Source of the DNA: Burkholderiales bacterium GJ-E10
Lineage (GTDB): Bacteria; Pseudomonadota; Gammaproteobacteria; Burkholderiales; Burkholderiaceae_F
Length of the DNA: 64,000 nt
Direction of reading: 5' to 3'
Assembly (NCBI GenBank): GCA_000828975.1
Contig: AP014683.1
Location: 697,520-761,519 of the forward strand
Shown here: positions 33,577 through 41,685 of the stretch, one piece after another
Position numbering within the stretch: the first letter of the stretch is position 1
How the letters are laid out: each line of letters begins with the position of its first letter
Notes under the pieces: model-generated
The model's database searches: none
What the model was told of the DNA's origin: nothing
The model's input: only the letters and a program-made list of their open reading frames with translations
Position numbers and translations under genes: made by a program

Positions 33577-35045
33577 GGTTCGTTCCCTTCCGGTGCCGGT
33601 GGTTCGTCCTTGGTCAGGTAGGCCGGCGGCAGGCCCGTGGCAGCCTGCTTGGCCATCAGACTCTGCAGCAGCGGGGCCATCGCGCCGGTGGGCGGTCGAG
33701 GCGCGTCCGCCGCCGCCGCGAGCGGCTCGAGCGGCCGGCGCACGCCCCGGGCGTTGGCCTGCTTGTCCTGCGGGTACAGGCGGCACAGGACTTGGCCGCT
33801 GCGTTCATCGAGCAGGTGCACCCGGGCGAGGTCCCAGGCGGCGTAGCGCACGTGCAGCTCGCGCAGGTGCCGGTAGCGGTTGGGAACCTCGAAGCGCCGG
33901 GCTTCGACCACCAGCGTGCCGTCGCTCTGGCGCTGGGTGCGCTTCTCGGTGCGGGTGAAGGCCAGCCGCAGCGCGTCGCTATCCGGGCTGGGCCGCAGCA
34001 CATCGGGGCCGGCGAGGAAACGCGCCAGCGGCGTTGCGCCGATCTCGGAGTGCACGGTGCGGTTGTAGTCGTACTCGCACCAGGCCTGGGTCGCTTCGTT
34101 CAAGGTGGCGAGCGTCAGGTCGGTCACGCCCTCGAGCATCGCCATCAGTCTTCCTTCGACGTTCGCCCACAGGTTCTCGATCTTGCCGTTCATGTATGGC
34201 GAGTACGCCAGCGTCGTCTCGTGCGCGATGCCCAGCCGAGCGAGCCCCTCGGTGATCTCGGCGGCGAGCATCGCCGCACCGTTGTCGCTCATGGCCGCGC
34301 GCGGCAGCCCGCGCTTCTGGATTGCCTGCGACAGACCGTGGGCCACGCACTCGGCGTTCTCCCGCAGGTACCACTGCAGGTGGCAGCCCAGCCGCGAGCA
34401 ATCGTCGAGCACGCCGAAGAGCACTGGCGTGGCCCATCGACCGGCGGCGGTCAACACCGGTCGCGAACCGACGTGGCAGTCCCAGTGCCACAGCGAGCCG
34501 ACGTAGTGGGCCTCGTAGCTGCGCACCTCGCGCGCGGCCAGCCGGGCCTCGGCTCGTTGAGCGCCCGCCGTATCGCGGCTGCTGAGCCGCTGGCGCTTGC
34601 GCCAACCCTGCGCCTGGAACAGCCGCCGGACGCTCGAGTACGATGGCATAGACCCCAGCGCCGGGTCGCGCTCGATGAGCGCCCGCAGGTTGTCGGTGTG
34701 AAGCTGCACCGACCAGCTCGGGTGCGCGGCGTACTGCGCCTGCAGCGCTTGCCGGATCGCCGAGCCCACCTTCTGGACCCCGGCATCGGCGCGCACCTTG
34801 CGCCGCAGGACTCCGACCGGGTCGCGCCGCTCGCGCCGCGCCCGCAACAGCCAGCGTTCGATGGTCGAGAGCGCAAAGCGCGCCGGCTCGCCCGTGACCG
34901 GGTGCCGCCAAGTGCGCTCAGCCAACTTCCTGAGCTCGGCGCGCAGTTCGCCCTTCGGCGGCGGGGCCGCCAACAGTTGCCCGATCACCGAGAAGCGCAG
35001 ATGCGCCCAACGTTCGTGGACTGAAGCGTGTTTCGATGCGCTCAT
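33573..35045 (-). CDS. DDE transposase (TnsB/Mu/TniA-like), copy 2
   Basis: Same 490-residue protein as 11016-12488, with the D189/D254/E290 triad intact. Start ATG at 35045. It is first gene of the coupled leftward operon. This copy lies next to the outer right end of the composite. Confidence 0.85.
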   Translation of the reverse strand: MSASKHASVHERWAHLRFSVIGQLLAAPPPKGELRAELRKLAERTWRHPVTGEPARFALSTIERWLLRARRERRDPVGVLRRKVRADAGVQKVGSAIRQALQAQYAAHPSWSVQLHTDNLRALIERDPALGSMPSYSSVRRLFQAQGWRKRQRLSSRDTAGAQRAEARLAAREVRSYEAHYVGSLWHWDCHVGSRPVLTAAGRWATPVLFGVLDDCSRLGCHLQWYLRENAECVAHGLSQAIQKRGLPRAAMSDNGAAMLAAEITEGLARLGIAHETTLAYSPYMNGKIENLWANVEGRLMAMLEGVTDLTLATLNEATQAWCEYDYNRTVHSEIGATPLARFLAGPDVLRPSPDSDALRLAFTRTEKRTQRQSDGTLVVEARRFEVPNRYRHLRELHVRYAAWDLARVHLLDERSGQVLCRLYPQDKQANARGVRRPLEPLAAAADAPRPPTGAMAPLLQSLMAKQAATGLPPAYLTKDEPPAPEGNEP

Positions 35046-35139
35046 GCTGGTTCCGATCGGTTGCAGCGGGGATGCGCGCACCATAGCCACGCCCGCCGGA
35101 TCGCGCCACGCGCATCCTCTGCGGGCCGGCACCTGCGCC

Positions 35140-35715
35140 TCAGGTAGCTTGCACGGCGGCGCTCCCGGTCGTGGTCGGGGAGAGCCAGCGCAGGGCCGCC
35201 AGCAATCGATCCCGGGCGTCTCCGGCAAAGCGATCCAGCAGCGCGGCCGGCAGCTCCGTGGTGGCAACCGGCGGCATCAGCGTGCCCGCGGCCGCGCGCC
35301 AGAACGGCGTGTCGATCAGCTCCTCGGTCCACCACCGGCGCCAGCGCAGAATCGTGCGGCGGCTCGCGCCGACGAGCTCCTCGAGCACCCGGAGCCGCGC
35401 CGGGGTCGGCCCGCAACGCAGCGCCGCGATCAGCACCACCACCGCGCTCACGTAGACCTTGGGTCCGAGAAACCGAACCGAGGGCGGCGTGGCGCGCTTG
35501 CGGCAGCCGTCGCGCGCGCAGCACAGGCTCAGCCGCCGGTCATACTCGGCGCGCGACCCGCGGGGCACCCCGCGCGGCTTGCGCGGGTAGCGCGCCGAGT
35601 GCAGCCTCGCGCCGCAGCGCGGACAGCCCGCCGCGCGCTGCTCGGCGGCCAGATCTTCGTCTATGTGTCGCAATGTGGCGTGCAGTCGGCCATCGGCCAA
35701 CAAGGCGGTATCCAT
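35140..35715 (-). CDS. DUF6431-like zinc-finger/HTH protein of the module, copy 2
   Basis: Same 191-residue product as 12583-13158: CPRCGARLH zinc ribbon and the HTH-like RRTILRWRRWW. Divergent from the SEC-C gene across 34 bases that must contain both promoters. Confidence 0.65.
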   Translation of the reverse strand: MDTALLADGRLHATLRHIDEDLAAEQRAAGCPRCGARLHSARYPRKPRGVPRGSRAEYDRRLSLCCARDGCRKRATPPSVRFLGPKVYVSAVVVLIAALRCGPTPARLRVLEELVGASRRTILRWRRWWTEELIDTPFWRAAAGTLMPPVATTELPAALLDRFAGDARDRLLAALRWLSPTTTGSAAVQAT

Positions 35716-35749
35716 CGCTTCCCTCCGGTCTTGGTAAAGTTGACCCACT

Positions 35750-36232
<483 letters not shown>

Positions 36233-36456
36233 CCGCAACCACAACGCGCAGGCGCATCGCCCCGGCGCCTTGGCGATCACCGCGTTGCCCACCGACGGCC
36301 GGTCCCCGGTTCGTCGCAAGCGACCGGACCGGCCGTCCCTGGACAACGCTCGCCGCACCGCGTGCGTCCGCCAACCGGCCGGCGATCACCCGCACCAGCC
36401 CACCGATTCCTGCCACGCTACGCGATGGAATCCGGCACCCAAACCTCAACAACCGT

Positions 36457-36502
36457 GATCAAATCCGCCAGCGACCAGCATCAATTTGCTCGCGCCGGCT
36501 CA
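36457..36502 (-). repeat. Right outer end of the composite, with TTGATG repeats
   Basis: Read inward on the minus strand: TGAGC, then TTGATG 18 bases from the end, then TTGATC 22 bases further. The left end has TGAGC, TTGATG at 18 bases and TTGATG 24 bases further. This is an imperfect inverted repeat with conserved spacing. Confidence 0.6.
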
Positions 36503-36506
36503 CTAA
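36503..36506. repeat. Right target-site duplication CTAA(T)
   Basis: Partner of CTAA at 9076-9079. The bases after it continue the interrupted 52-codon gene in frame. Confidence 0.8.
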
Positions 36507-36562
36507 TGGTCGCCGGCCTAGGCGTCGGCCTGATTTGGCTTGCCTTGGGCCGGCGACGATGA
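36503..36562 (+). pseudogene. 52-aa ICE membrane protein gene, 3' half
   Basis: CTA (duplicated codon 34), then ATG GTC and onward encode MVAGLGVGLIWLALGRRR and a TGA stop. It continues the frame of 8977-9078 across the transposon. The hydrophobic stretch and Arg-rich end predict a membrane anchor. The internal ATG could in principle start an 18-residue peptide, but no ribosome site is seen. Confidence 0.8.
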
Positions 36563-36569
36563 GGTTGTG

Positions 36570-36598
36570 AAGCCGGGCGCCTTGCGCGCCCGGGCTTT
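36570..36598. terminator. Bidirectional terminator between convergent ICE genes
   Basis: AAGCCGGGCGC (36570-36580) pairs imperfectly with GCGCCCGGGCTTT (36586-36598) between the end of the split gene and the end of the leftward exported-protein gene. Confidence 0.6.
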
Positions 36599-36603
36599 CG
36601 CGA

Positions 36604-36975
36604 TCAAGAAAGACTGCACTTCAAAAGATTTTCGCCGTCTACCGGCAGCAGCACAACCCACCCGCCGGGTGGAATATTAATGATAGCTTGGCCGCCCGCG
36701 CCCGGAGGCATGATCGCCACCCCGCGCGCCGGCGGACCGACATAGTCGGTCTGGGTCCAGTGCTCTTCAAAATAGTACCGACCACCCCGATCAAACTCCA
36801 CATTCAACGTGACGGTGGGGTAAAGGGGATTGAAATAAGCCGGGGACGCCGGCGCCGAGATAACGCCCCACGTGCAAAGAATCGTGCCGGGCAAGGGCGT
36901 ACTAGCGGCGGACGCTGGCGTCGCCACGCAACCAAGCGCAGCTGCAACAGCAAGACAAGCAAGAACTTTTCGCAT
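36604..36975 (-). CDS. Small exported ICE protein, 123 aa
   Basis: Clear signal peptide (MRKVLACLAVAAALGCVATPASA). The mature part is beta-rich with an aromatic segment (GGRYYFEEHWTQTDYVG), Gly/Pro-rich stretches, and a single Cys near each end that could pair in the periplasm. ATG follows the ICE promoter copy 6 and its hairpin. It is the only leftward small gene in the ICE halves. Family not recognised. Confidence 0.6.
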   Translation of the reverse strand: MRKVLACLAVAAALGCVATPASAASTPLPGTILCTWGVISAPASPAYFNPLYPTVTLNVEFDRGGRYYFEEHWTQTDYVGPPARGVAIMPPGAGGQAIINIPPGGWVVLLPVDGENLLKCSLS

Positions 36976-36986
36976 CGTTTTCTCCC

Positions 36987-37031
36987 GCCCGCGAATGCGG
37001 GCTCCTACAACTTCGCGCCGCGCGCTGTCAG
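36987..37031 (-). promoter_or_regulatory. ICE-type promoter with +1 stem-loop, copy 6 (minus strand)
   Basis: On the minus strand: CTGACA (37031-37026), a 16-nt spacer and TGTAGG (37009-37004). The hairpin is GCCCGC (36997-37002 side) around ATTC with GCGGGC (36987-36992 side). It drives the exported protein gene starting at 36975. It shows that the motif follows gene orientation. Confidence 0.65.
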
Positions 37032-37622
37032 CCGTACCCAAGCCCAATGCGCGGCCTGCCTTGGCCTTCGGCCTGGTGCGCGGCTCACCCTCGCGCGTTC
37101 CGCGCGGTTGATATCAGAACCCCGCTATGCGGGGTTGAGGGGCGCGGAGCGCTCTTTGGCTCGCCTCGCGGCTCGCGGAGCGCCCGCGCCGTGGTGCTGG
37201 AAGCCCGTTCCGCCGTTCTCCATCCAGGTCGCTTGCTCTTCAGAGCCGCCCAGTCGTCGGCTCCGCTTGGCGCGCAAACGCAAGCCTGCCGCGCCAGCCC
37301 CGCCGGGCGAGCATAAACAGCGACTCCCCACTCGCTGCGCGAGTGGGTCCCCTCTATTTATCCCTCTCCCGTCGCCCCGCGAGCGGGGACGGTCTGTCAC
37401 GTCCCGCTTGCAACGCGCCACCCCTTCGGGGACCGCTGCGCCGCCGCCTTTGTGAGGCGGCTCCGAAGAGCAGGTCAAGCGACCAGAAAGGGAAGTTATG
37501 AACACCGAAACCACCAGCACCACCAACGACGCGGGGCCTTTCCCCGCACCCCGCGAGGCTCACCAAAGAGCAGGTTGAAACCGCAGCCCGATCCCGACAG
37601 CAACCCCAAAAGGACCTTGAAA
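37032..37622. other. Long hairpin-rich non-coding stretch of the ICE
   Basis: About 590 bases with no convincing gene. Perfect stems include CCCCGC/GCGGGG (37120-37134), CCCACTCG/CGAGTGGG (37327-37347), CCCCGC/GCGGGG (37375-37388) and GCCGCCT/AGGCGGC (37443-37461). A weak relative of the 60-bp ICE intergenic repeat lies at about 37049-37092. It may be a structured leader or RNA, or decayed DNA. Confidence 0.45.
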
Positions 37623-38222
37623 ATGATCTACTTTTCGACCGCAGAAACCGCCGCGATCATCCGGAAATCGCTGAAAGAAGCCTTCGCCGGCATCAAGTTT
37701 TCCGTGCGTTCTTCGGTGTATTCCGGTGGCTCTTCTATCTCTGTTCGCTGGACCGATGGCCCGAGCGAAGAGCAGGTGCGCGGGGTCGTCGGGCACCTTT
37801 GCGGGGGCTATTTCGACGGCTCGATCGACTACGCCGGCAGCGTTTACCACATGCAAGAAGGCAAGGAAATCCGCCTTGAAAATGACCACCTTTTCTTCAA
37901 CCGCGACCACTCGGACGCCGCGATTGAAGCCGCGATCCGCGCGGTTTTCGAGCGCTTCCAGGGCAACTTCCGCGATGCGGGAATCGGCATGCCAACGGTC
38001 GAAGATTTCCGCGCCGGCCGCCTCTGGAATACGCAACTTCCCGGCCTGCATCACAACGGCCGGCAGAGTGTGCAAGCCGATATTTTCCAAGCGCTCGCGG
38101 AGCAAACCGACCGCGCCGAGGCCGGCAAAAGCAAGACGGCCGCATCGATTTTCACGACCGGCGACGACGGATACAGCCGCGCTTGTGGCGCTGGTCACTC
38201 CGCCGTTTCCGTTTCTCTGTAA
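37623..38222 (+). CDS. LPD29-domain protein
   Basis: 199 residues. The N-terminal 80 residues (MIYFSTAETAAIIRKSLKEA, then IKFSVRSSVYSGGSSISVRWTDGP, and YFDGSIDY) match the large-polyvalent-protein-associated domain 29 found in plasmid and ICE proteins. The rest is helical and unrecognised. ATG 37623 follows AAAGGA. LPD29 proteins are linked to conjugative elements; their activity is unknown. It heads a rightward group of small ICE genes. Confidence 0.75.
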   Translation: MIYFSTAETAAIIRKSLKEAFAGIKFSVRSSVYSGGSSISVRWTDGPSEEQVRGVVGHLCGGYFDGSIDYAGSVYHMQEGKEIRLENDHLFFNRDHSDAAIEAAIRAVFERFQGNFRDAGIGMPTVEDFRAGRLWNTQLPGLHHNGRQSVQADIFQALAEQTDRAEAGKSKTAASIFTTGDDGYSRACGAGHSAVSVSL

Positions 38223-38249
38223 GCCCACTTCCCACCAAAGGAGATTGAA

Positions 38250-38522
38250 ATGCTGAACTTCTTCAAGCCCGCCCGCCCCGCAAAAATCATCCCGTCGCAC
38301 GCCGTTGCGCGCGCGAAATTCCGCGCGCTGCCGACGTCGTTTCACTCGCACGTCGCTGCAGCTTTTGAGGCCGGGATGGATGAATGCGACGGGGCAATCG
38401 AGCACAACCGGCCCATCTGCATGCGGGAATGGGTGAAGTATTACCCCGCCGAATCGATCCGCGACGCGTTCTTTGCCGGCATCGAGTACCGCGCGAAGAC
38501 GCGCGGAGCGGACGCCCATTGA
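38250..38522 (+). CDS. Small ICE protein, 90 aa
   Basis: ATG after AAAGGAG, 27 bases beyond the LPD29 gene, so probably co-transcribed. Basic N-terminus, acidic centre and a possible helical bundle; no recognised family. A strong palindrome follows its stop. Confidence 0.55.
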   Translation: MLNFFKPARPAKIIPSHAVARAKFRALPTSFHSHVAAAFEAGMDECDGAIEHNRPICMREWVKYYPAESIRDAFFAGIEYRAKTRGADAH

Positions 38523-38532
38523 TCAAAGGCGA

Positions 38533-38552
38533 AGGGCCGGATTTCCGGCCCT
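38533..38552 (+). terminator. Palindrome overlapping ICE promoter copy 7
   Basis: AGGGCCGG (38533-38540) and CCGGCCCT (38545-38552) form a perfect stem with an ATTT loop. Its right end shares CT with the -35 box of promoter copy 7, so it may both end the upstream transcript and influence the promoter. Confidence 0.5.
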
Positions 38553-38578
38553 GACAGCGCGGCGCGCTGATATCTGAG
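38551..38578 (+). promoter_or_regulatory. ICE-type promoter, copy 7 (divergent)
   Basis: CTGACAGCGC matches the other copies, but the spacer is shuffled and the -10 (TCTGAG, 38573-38578) is poor. No +1 hairpin follows. The ribosome site AAAGGAG and TTG start of the next gene are close behind. Confidence 0.45.
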
Positions 38579-38598
38579 ACCAACCAAAGGAGCGAAAA

Positions 38599-38805
38599 TT
38601 GATCCTGCAAGCAACCAAGAACGGCCGGGCGGGGACGGTCGAATTGAGCGACGCCGAAGCGTTTGCGCTGGCCCAACTTTGCAAGCGCATTAGCTGGTCG
38701 GCGGCGCGCGATCTCTCGGTCGATGAGGAAGAAACTAGCCTCATGCTCAACGCCGCCGACCGGGTGCGCGGGGTGCTCGCCGAGGCGGGTTGCGCCGTCC
38801 GGTAG
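38599..38805 (+). CDS. Small ICE protein, 68 aa
   Basis: TTG start 7 bases after AAAGGAG. Helical and acidic; contains VELSDAEAFALAQLCKRI and SLMLNAADRVRGVLAEAG. No family recognised with certainty. It is followed after 23 bases by another small gene with a similar ribosome site. Confidence 0.5.
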   Translation: MILQATKNGRAGTVELSDAEAFALAQLCKRISWSAARDLSVDEEETSLMLNAADRVRGVLAEAGCAVR

Positions 38806-38828
38806 CCCCATCAGCAAAGGAAAACACC

Positions 38829-39038
38829 ATGGAAACGAAGGAAATCCAGATCACCGCGCTGCACGAAATCGAGGCGCACAGCAAAACGCTCATGCTGCTT
38901 TGCAAGCAGGACAGCATGCCGGCCGATGAAGCCGCCGCGGTGCGCGGCATCGCGCTCCGGATCCGCGACCTGGCCCGGGCCGGCGTCGGGGCGCTGTCGG
39001 GCGAACCGGCCGACGCCGCGGCGGTGTTCGGGGATTGA
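38829..39038 (+). CDS. Small ICE protein, 69 aa
   Basis: ATG after AAAGGA. Helix-rich (IQITALHEIEAHSKTLMLL). Resembles in size and style the preceding 68-aa protein (both end in RI.DLARAG or RVRGVLAEAG-like helices), so the two may be paralogues. Its stop touches the first copy of the 22-bp repeat. Function unknown. Confidence 0.5.
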   Translation: METKEIQITALHEIEAHSKTLMLLCKQDSMPADEAAAVRGIALRIRDLARAGVGALSGEPADAAAVFGD

Positions 39039-39059
39039 GTGTGTGGCGTTTGTGTGGCG
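39038..39059 (+). repeat. 22-bp direct repeat, copy 1 (second copy 41602-41623)
   Basis: Perfect match to 41602-41623. On the minus strand it consists of two CGCCACACA units separated by AA. The two copies bracket the integrase gene and three small genes. The tandem nonamers suggest integrase arm-type or excisionase sites, or an att-like repeat. Confidence 0.75.
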
Positions 39060-39131
39060 TCGCAAAACTATCGCCAGCAAAATCAATCGCTTGGCGAAGA
39101 GGTAACAAATTGCAAAAAACCATTAAAACAC

Positions 39132-39159
39132 TTGACGGCACATACAGCGCATGTATAAT
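39132..39159 (+). promoter_or_regulatory. Strong sigma-70 promoter with operator-like palindrome
   Basis: TTGACG (39132-39137), a 16-nt spacer and a perfect TATAAT (39154-39159). The palindrome ATACA-gcgca-TGTAT lies across the spacer and -10, where a repressor would block polymerase. It drives the gene at 39203 and probably the downstream small genes, including an HTH protein. Confidence 0.7.
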
Positions 39160-39202
39160 GCGAACTGTCGAATCACTCAACCCGTTTTTGAAAGGAACTG
39201 AA

Positions 39203-39652
39203 ATGACCGAATTCGTAGACTCGAAGGAAGCCCGCACCAATTTCGTGACCGCGGTGCGGGAGTTTGTCGAAGACCTCAGCGACGAGACCGTGGCGATGCT
39301 GTGCAAATCCAACGGATCCATTTGGGTCGATCTCGACGATGCGCTGTCGGGCGATGTGACGAGCGCGAGCTTCGATGCGCTCGGCAGCATTTCGGACCGC
39401 GCGCAGCGCGAGGCGGGCGAGCGCGGGGGAATGATCGTCGCACTGGACCTCGACGGCGTTGCCGATGGCTTCGTGGTGGATAGCGGGCTCGACGACGACG
39501 AGGCCCCCATTCTGCCGGACCAGCAGGAATATTCGCCGGAGCGGGGGCGGTCGACCCTGCTCCAGTACGTTGATCTCATGCTCATGGCCGGAGATCTCGA
39601 CAGCTTGTTTTTCCATCTCGCCGAGGAGGCTGAGGCGCGCGAGGATGCCTAA
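39203..39652 (+). CDS. Acidic ICE protein, 149 aa
   Basis: ATG after AAAGGAA. Strongly acidic throughout (for example DSGLDDDEAPILPD) with almost no basic patches, which can indicate DNA mimicry as in anti-restriction proteins; this is only a possibility. No family recognised. It is first gene behind the best promoter in the ICE right half. A GC palindrome follows at 39661. Confidence 0.5.
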   Translation: MTEFVDSKEARTNFVTAVREFVEDLSDETVAMLCKSNGSIWVDLDDALSGDVTSASFDALGSISDRAQREAGERGGMIVALDLDGVADGFVVDSGLDDDEAPILPDQQEYSPERGRSTLLQYVDLMLMAGDLDSLFFHLAEEAEAREDA

Positions 39653-39660
39653 CCAACTGC

Positions 39661-39682
39661 GCGGGGCGGGTCGCCGCCCCGC
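39661..39682 (+). terminator. Hairpin after the acidic-protein gene
   Basis: GCGGGGCGG (39661-39669) pairs with CCGCCCCGC (39674-39682) around GTCG. No T-run; possibly a Rho-dependent or processing hairpin. Confidence 0.45.
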
Positions 39683-39730
39683 GTCCGGACTCACACTCAC
39701 TGTTCACGATCAACCCCGAAAGGATCTGAA

Positions 39731-40141
39731 ATGAACCAAAACCAAATCACCCCCGCCGATGCGCGCCGCCTGGGCCGCCTGGCAGCCGACAAGTTCTCTG
39801 CAGATGACTGTTGCGGCCTGGAGGGGCGCGACGCGCTGCTCGCCGCCTGCGTCGCCGACAACCTCGCCGCCGAGCACGCCGCCGGCAGCCGCGAATATGT
39901 TGAGGCGTTCCGGGAAACGATCATCGTCATGGCGCAGGGCGCTCGCCCTGACTCCGAAATCTGGCTGGCAGAAGCGGCGGAGCGCGCATCCAACGAGTGG
40001 GATGCCGGGGAGGGGCAGGCGGAAGGAGGCTACGCAAGCGACGAGGAAGAGGCCGAAGCGAGGGATGACTTCATTGCCGCGCACCCCGACGCGTTCCTCG
40101 TCGGCGTGAACGATTTCCTTTCCGAGACCTACAATGCCTGA
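39731..40141 (+). CDS. Acidic ICE protein, 136 aa
   Basis: ATG after AAAGGAT. Ala/Glu/Asp-rich and soluble, with the acidic stretch YASDEEEAEARDDF. No recognised family. Its composition resembles that of the 149-aa protein upstream. Overlaps the HTH gene by 8 bases, so both are likely translated together. Confidence 0.5.
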   Translation: MNQNQITPADARRLGRLAADKFSADDCCGLEGRDALLAACVADNLAAEHAAGSREYVEAFRETIIVMAQGARPDSEIWLAEAAERASNEWDAGEGQAEGGYASDEEEAEARDDFIAAHPDAFLVGVNDFLSETYNA

Positions 40142-40373
40142 TCGCGCGGGGCGGGACGACCGCCTGCCCCGTGGGCCGGAGCCCGAAGAGGTCCGCGCTG
40201 CCCGTCGGGCGGCCGGCCTCACCCAGGCCCAGGCCGGGGCTCTGGTGCACACAACTCAGCGGGTGTGGGGCGGCTATGAGGCCGATGAGGGCAAGGTCGG
40301 GCACAGGAGGATGCACCCGGCGATGTGGGAACTTTTCCTGCTCAAAACCAAGGCCAAGGGGGAGTGGAAGTAG
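40134..40373 (+). CDS. XRE-like helix-turn-helix regulator, 79 aa
   Basis: Helix-turn-helix of YiaG/XRE type (VRAARRAAGLTQAQAGALVHTTQRVWGGYEAD). It lies convergent to the integrase gene, 17 bases between stops, and downstream of the palindrome-containing promoter at 39132. It is a candidate repressor of that promoter or regulator of excision. Inference from position. Confidence 0.65.
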   Translation: MPDRAGRDDRLPRGPEPEEVRAARRAAGLTQAQAGALVHTTQRVWGGYEADEGKVGHRRMHPAMWELFLLKTKAKGEWK

Positions 40374-40390
40374 GGGCGAGATCTTGCCGA

Positions 40391-41590
40391 CTAACCAGCG
40401 CCGCCGCCATCCAGGTAGTCCGCCCACTCCTGCATCAATTGCCTCCTCTTGTCCAGCAGATCCCCGCGCCGATACGCCGCCTCGACCTGGTTTGCAATCG
40501 TGTGCGCCAGCGCCATTTCGATCACCTCGCTCGGGAAATGCGTGGCCTCGGCCGCCCAGTCGCGGAACGTACTGCGGAATCCGTGCGCGGTGAGGTCCTG
40601 GTTTTTCCGCATTGAGTGCAGCAGCTTGATCTGCGCGGTGTTGCTGATCGGTCCGATCGCCCCGGCCGGCAATCCGTCCCGCGCCCGGCGCATACGTCCC
40701 GGCCCCCAAAACACGACATCGGCCCCGTCCATGCGGGGCAGCGCGCGCAGCAGCGCAACGGCCTGGGCCGACAGCGGCACGCGATGCTCGCGGCCGGCTT
40801 TCATGCGCCGGGCCGGCACGACCCACAGCGCCGCATCGAGGTCGATCTCGCTCCACCGTGCGCCGATCGCCTCACCGCGCCGCGCCGCGGTCAAGATGGA
40901 GAACTCCATCGACCGGGCCGGCATGCCCTGGCGCTTTCGCAGATCGGACATAAAGGACGGCACGTCGGCCCAGGCCATGGCCGCCAGGTGCTGAACCCGT
41001 TTGCGTTTCGGGATCGACGTTAGGAGTTGGTCCAGGTGCCCGCGCCAGAGTGCCGGGTTCTCCCCGGACCGTAGCCCGCGAACCTTCGCGGCCGAGAGGA
41101 CCGCCTCAATCCGTGCGCGCAGGCGGAGCGCCGTTTCGTGCCTCGACGACCAGATCGGCGACAGCACTTCCAGCACGGCGGCGGTGTCGATGGTCGCCAC
41201 GTCGCGATCGCCGATCTTCGGATAGACGTGCCTTTCGAGGCTGTCTTCCCACTGGGCCAGGTGCTTGGCGCTCCACCCCCCCGCCTGCTTGTTCTTTATC
41301 AGTGCCTCGGCAACCTCCCGGAACGCCGCCCCGCCGGCCGGTTTTGCCGGTCCGATCGCCTCTCCGCGCCGCGCCGCCGCGCGGACGGTGGCCGCCTGGG
41401 CCGTCGCGTCCGCCAGGCTTAGCGTTGAGAACGGACCGAGACTCCGCTCTGTCGCGCGCCCGGCCTGGGAGAACCGCACCGTCCACAGTACACTCGAACC
41501 ACGGACCCGCAGATACAGGGACGGCGCGGCTCGGTGCAGTCCCTCGATCTTTGATAGTCTTTTGGCTTCCGCCGCCGTGATGTTGCGCAT
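40391..41590 (-). CDS. int: P4-type tyrosine integrase of the ICE
   Basis: 399 residues. DUF4102-like N-terminal arm-binding region, SAM-like core-binding domain (about 95-180) and a catalytic domain with Arg in TAARRGEAIG, H336-x-x-R339 (AHGFRSTFRDW), H363 and nucleophile Y373 (EAAYRRGD). The start at 41590 was chosen because it gives the normal MRNITAAEAKRL beginning. It integrates and excises the element by site-specific recombination. It reads inward from the right edge of the ICE, the usual arrangement next to an attachment site. One copy of the 22-bp repeat lies 12 bases upstream. Confidence 0.9.
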   Translation of the reverse strand: MRNITAAEAKRLSKIEGLHRAAPSLYLRVRGSSVLWTVRFSQAGRATERSLGPFSTLSLADATAQAATVRAAARRGEAIGPAKPAGGAAFREVAEALIKNKQAGGWSAKHLAQWEDSLERHVYPKIGDRDVATIDTAAVLEVLSPIWSSRHETALRLRARIEAVLSAAKVRGLRSGENPALWRGHLDQLLTSIPKRKRVQHLAAMAWADVPSFMSDLRKRQGMPARSMEFSILTAARRGEAIGARWSEIDLDAALWVVPARRMKAGREHRVPLSAQAVALLRALPRMDGADVVFWGPGRMRRARDGLPAGAIGPISNTAQIKLLHSMRKNQDLTAHGFRSTFRDWAAEATHFPSEVIEMALAHTIANQVEAAYRRGDLLDKRRQLMQEWADYLDGGGAG

Positions 41591-41601
41591 CCTCACCCCG
41601 C

Positions 41602-41623
41602 AGTGTGTGGCGTTTGTGTGGCG
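41602..41623 (+). repeat. 22-bp direct repeat, copy 2, upstream of int
   Basis: Identical to 39038-39059. It sits between the int start and the chromosome, where regulatory or attachment sequences are expected. Confidence 0.75.
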
Positions 41624-41685
41624 GAGTGTAATCAAACCAGTCCACAAAATAATCGGCGACTACGGCTTACACGGAGCTACACGCA
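41624..41685. other. Probable ICE-chromosome junction
   Basis: To the left is the integrase, to the right a chromosomal gene. No tRNA gene was recognised, and the other ICE end is outside the window, so the core attachment sequence cannot be defined. Confidence 0.4.
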
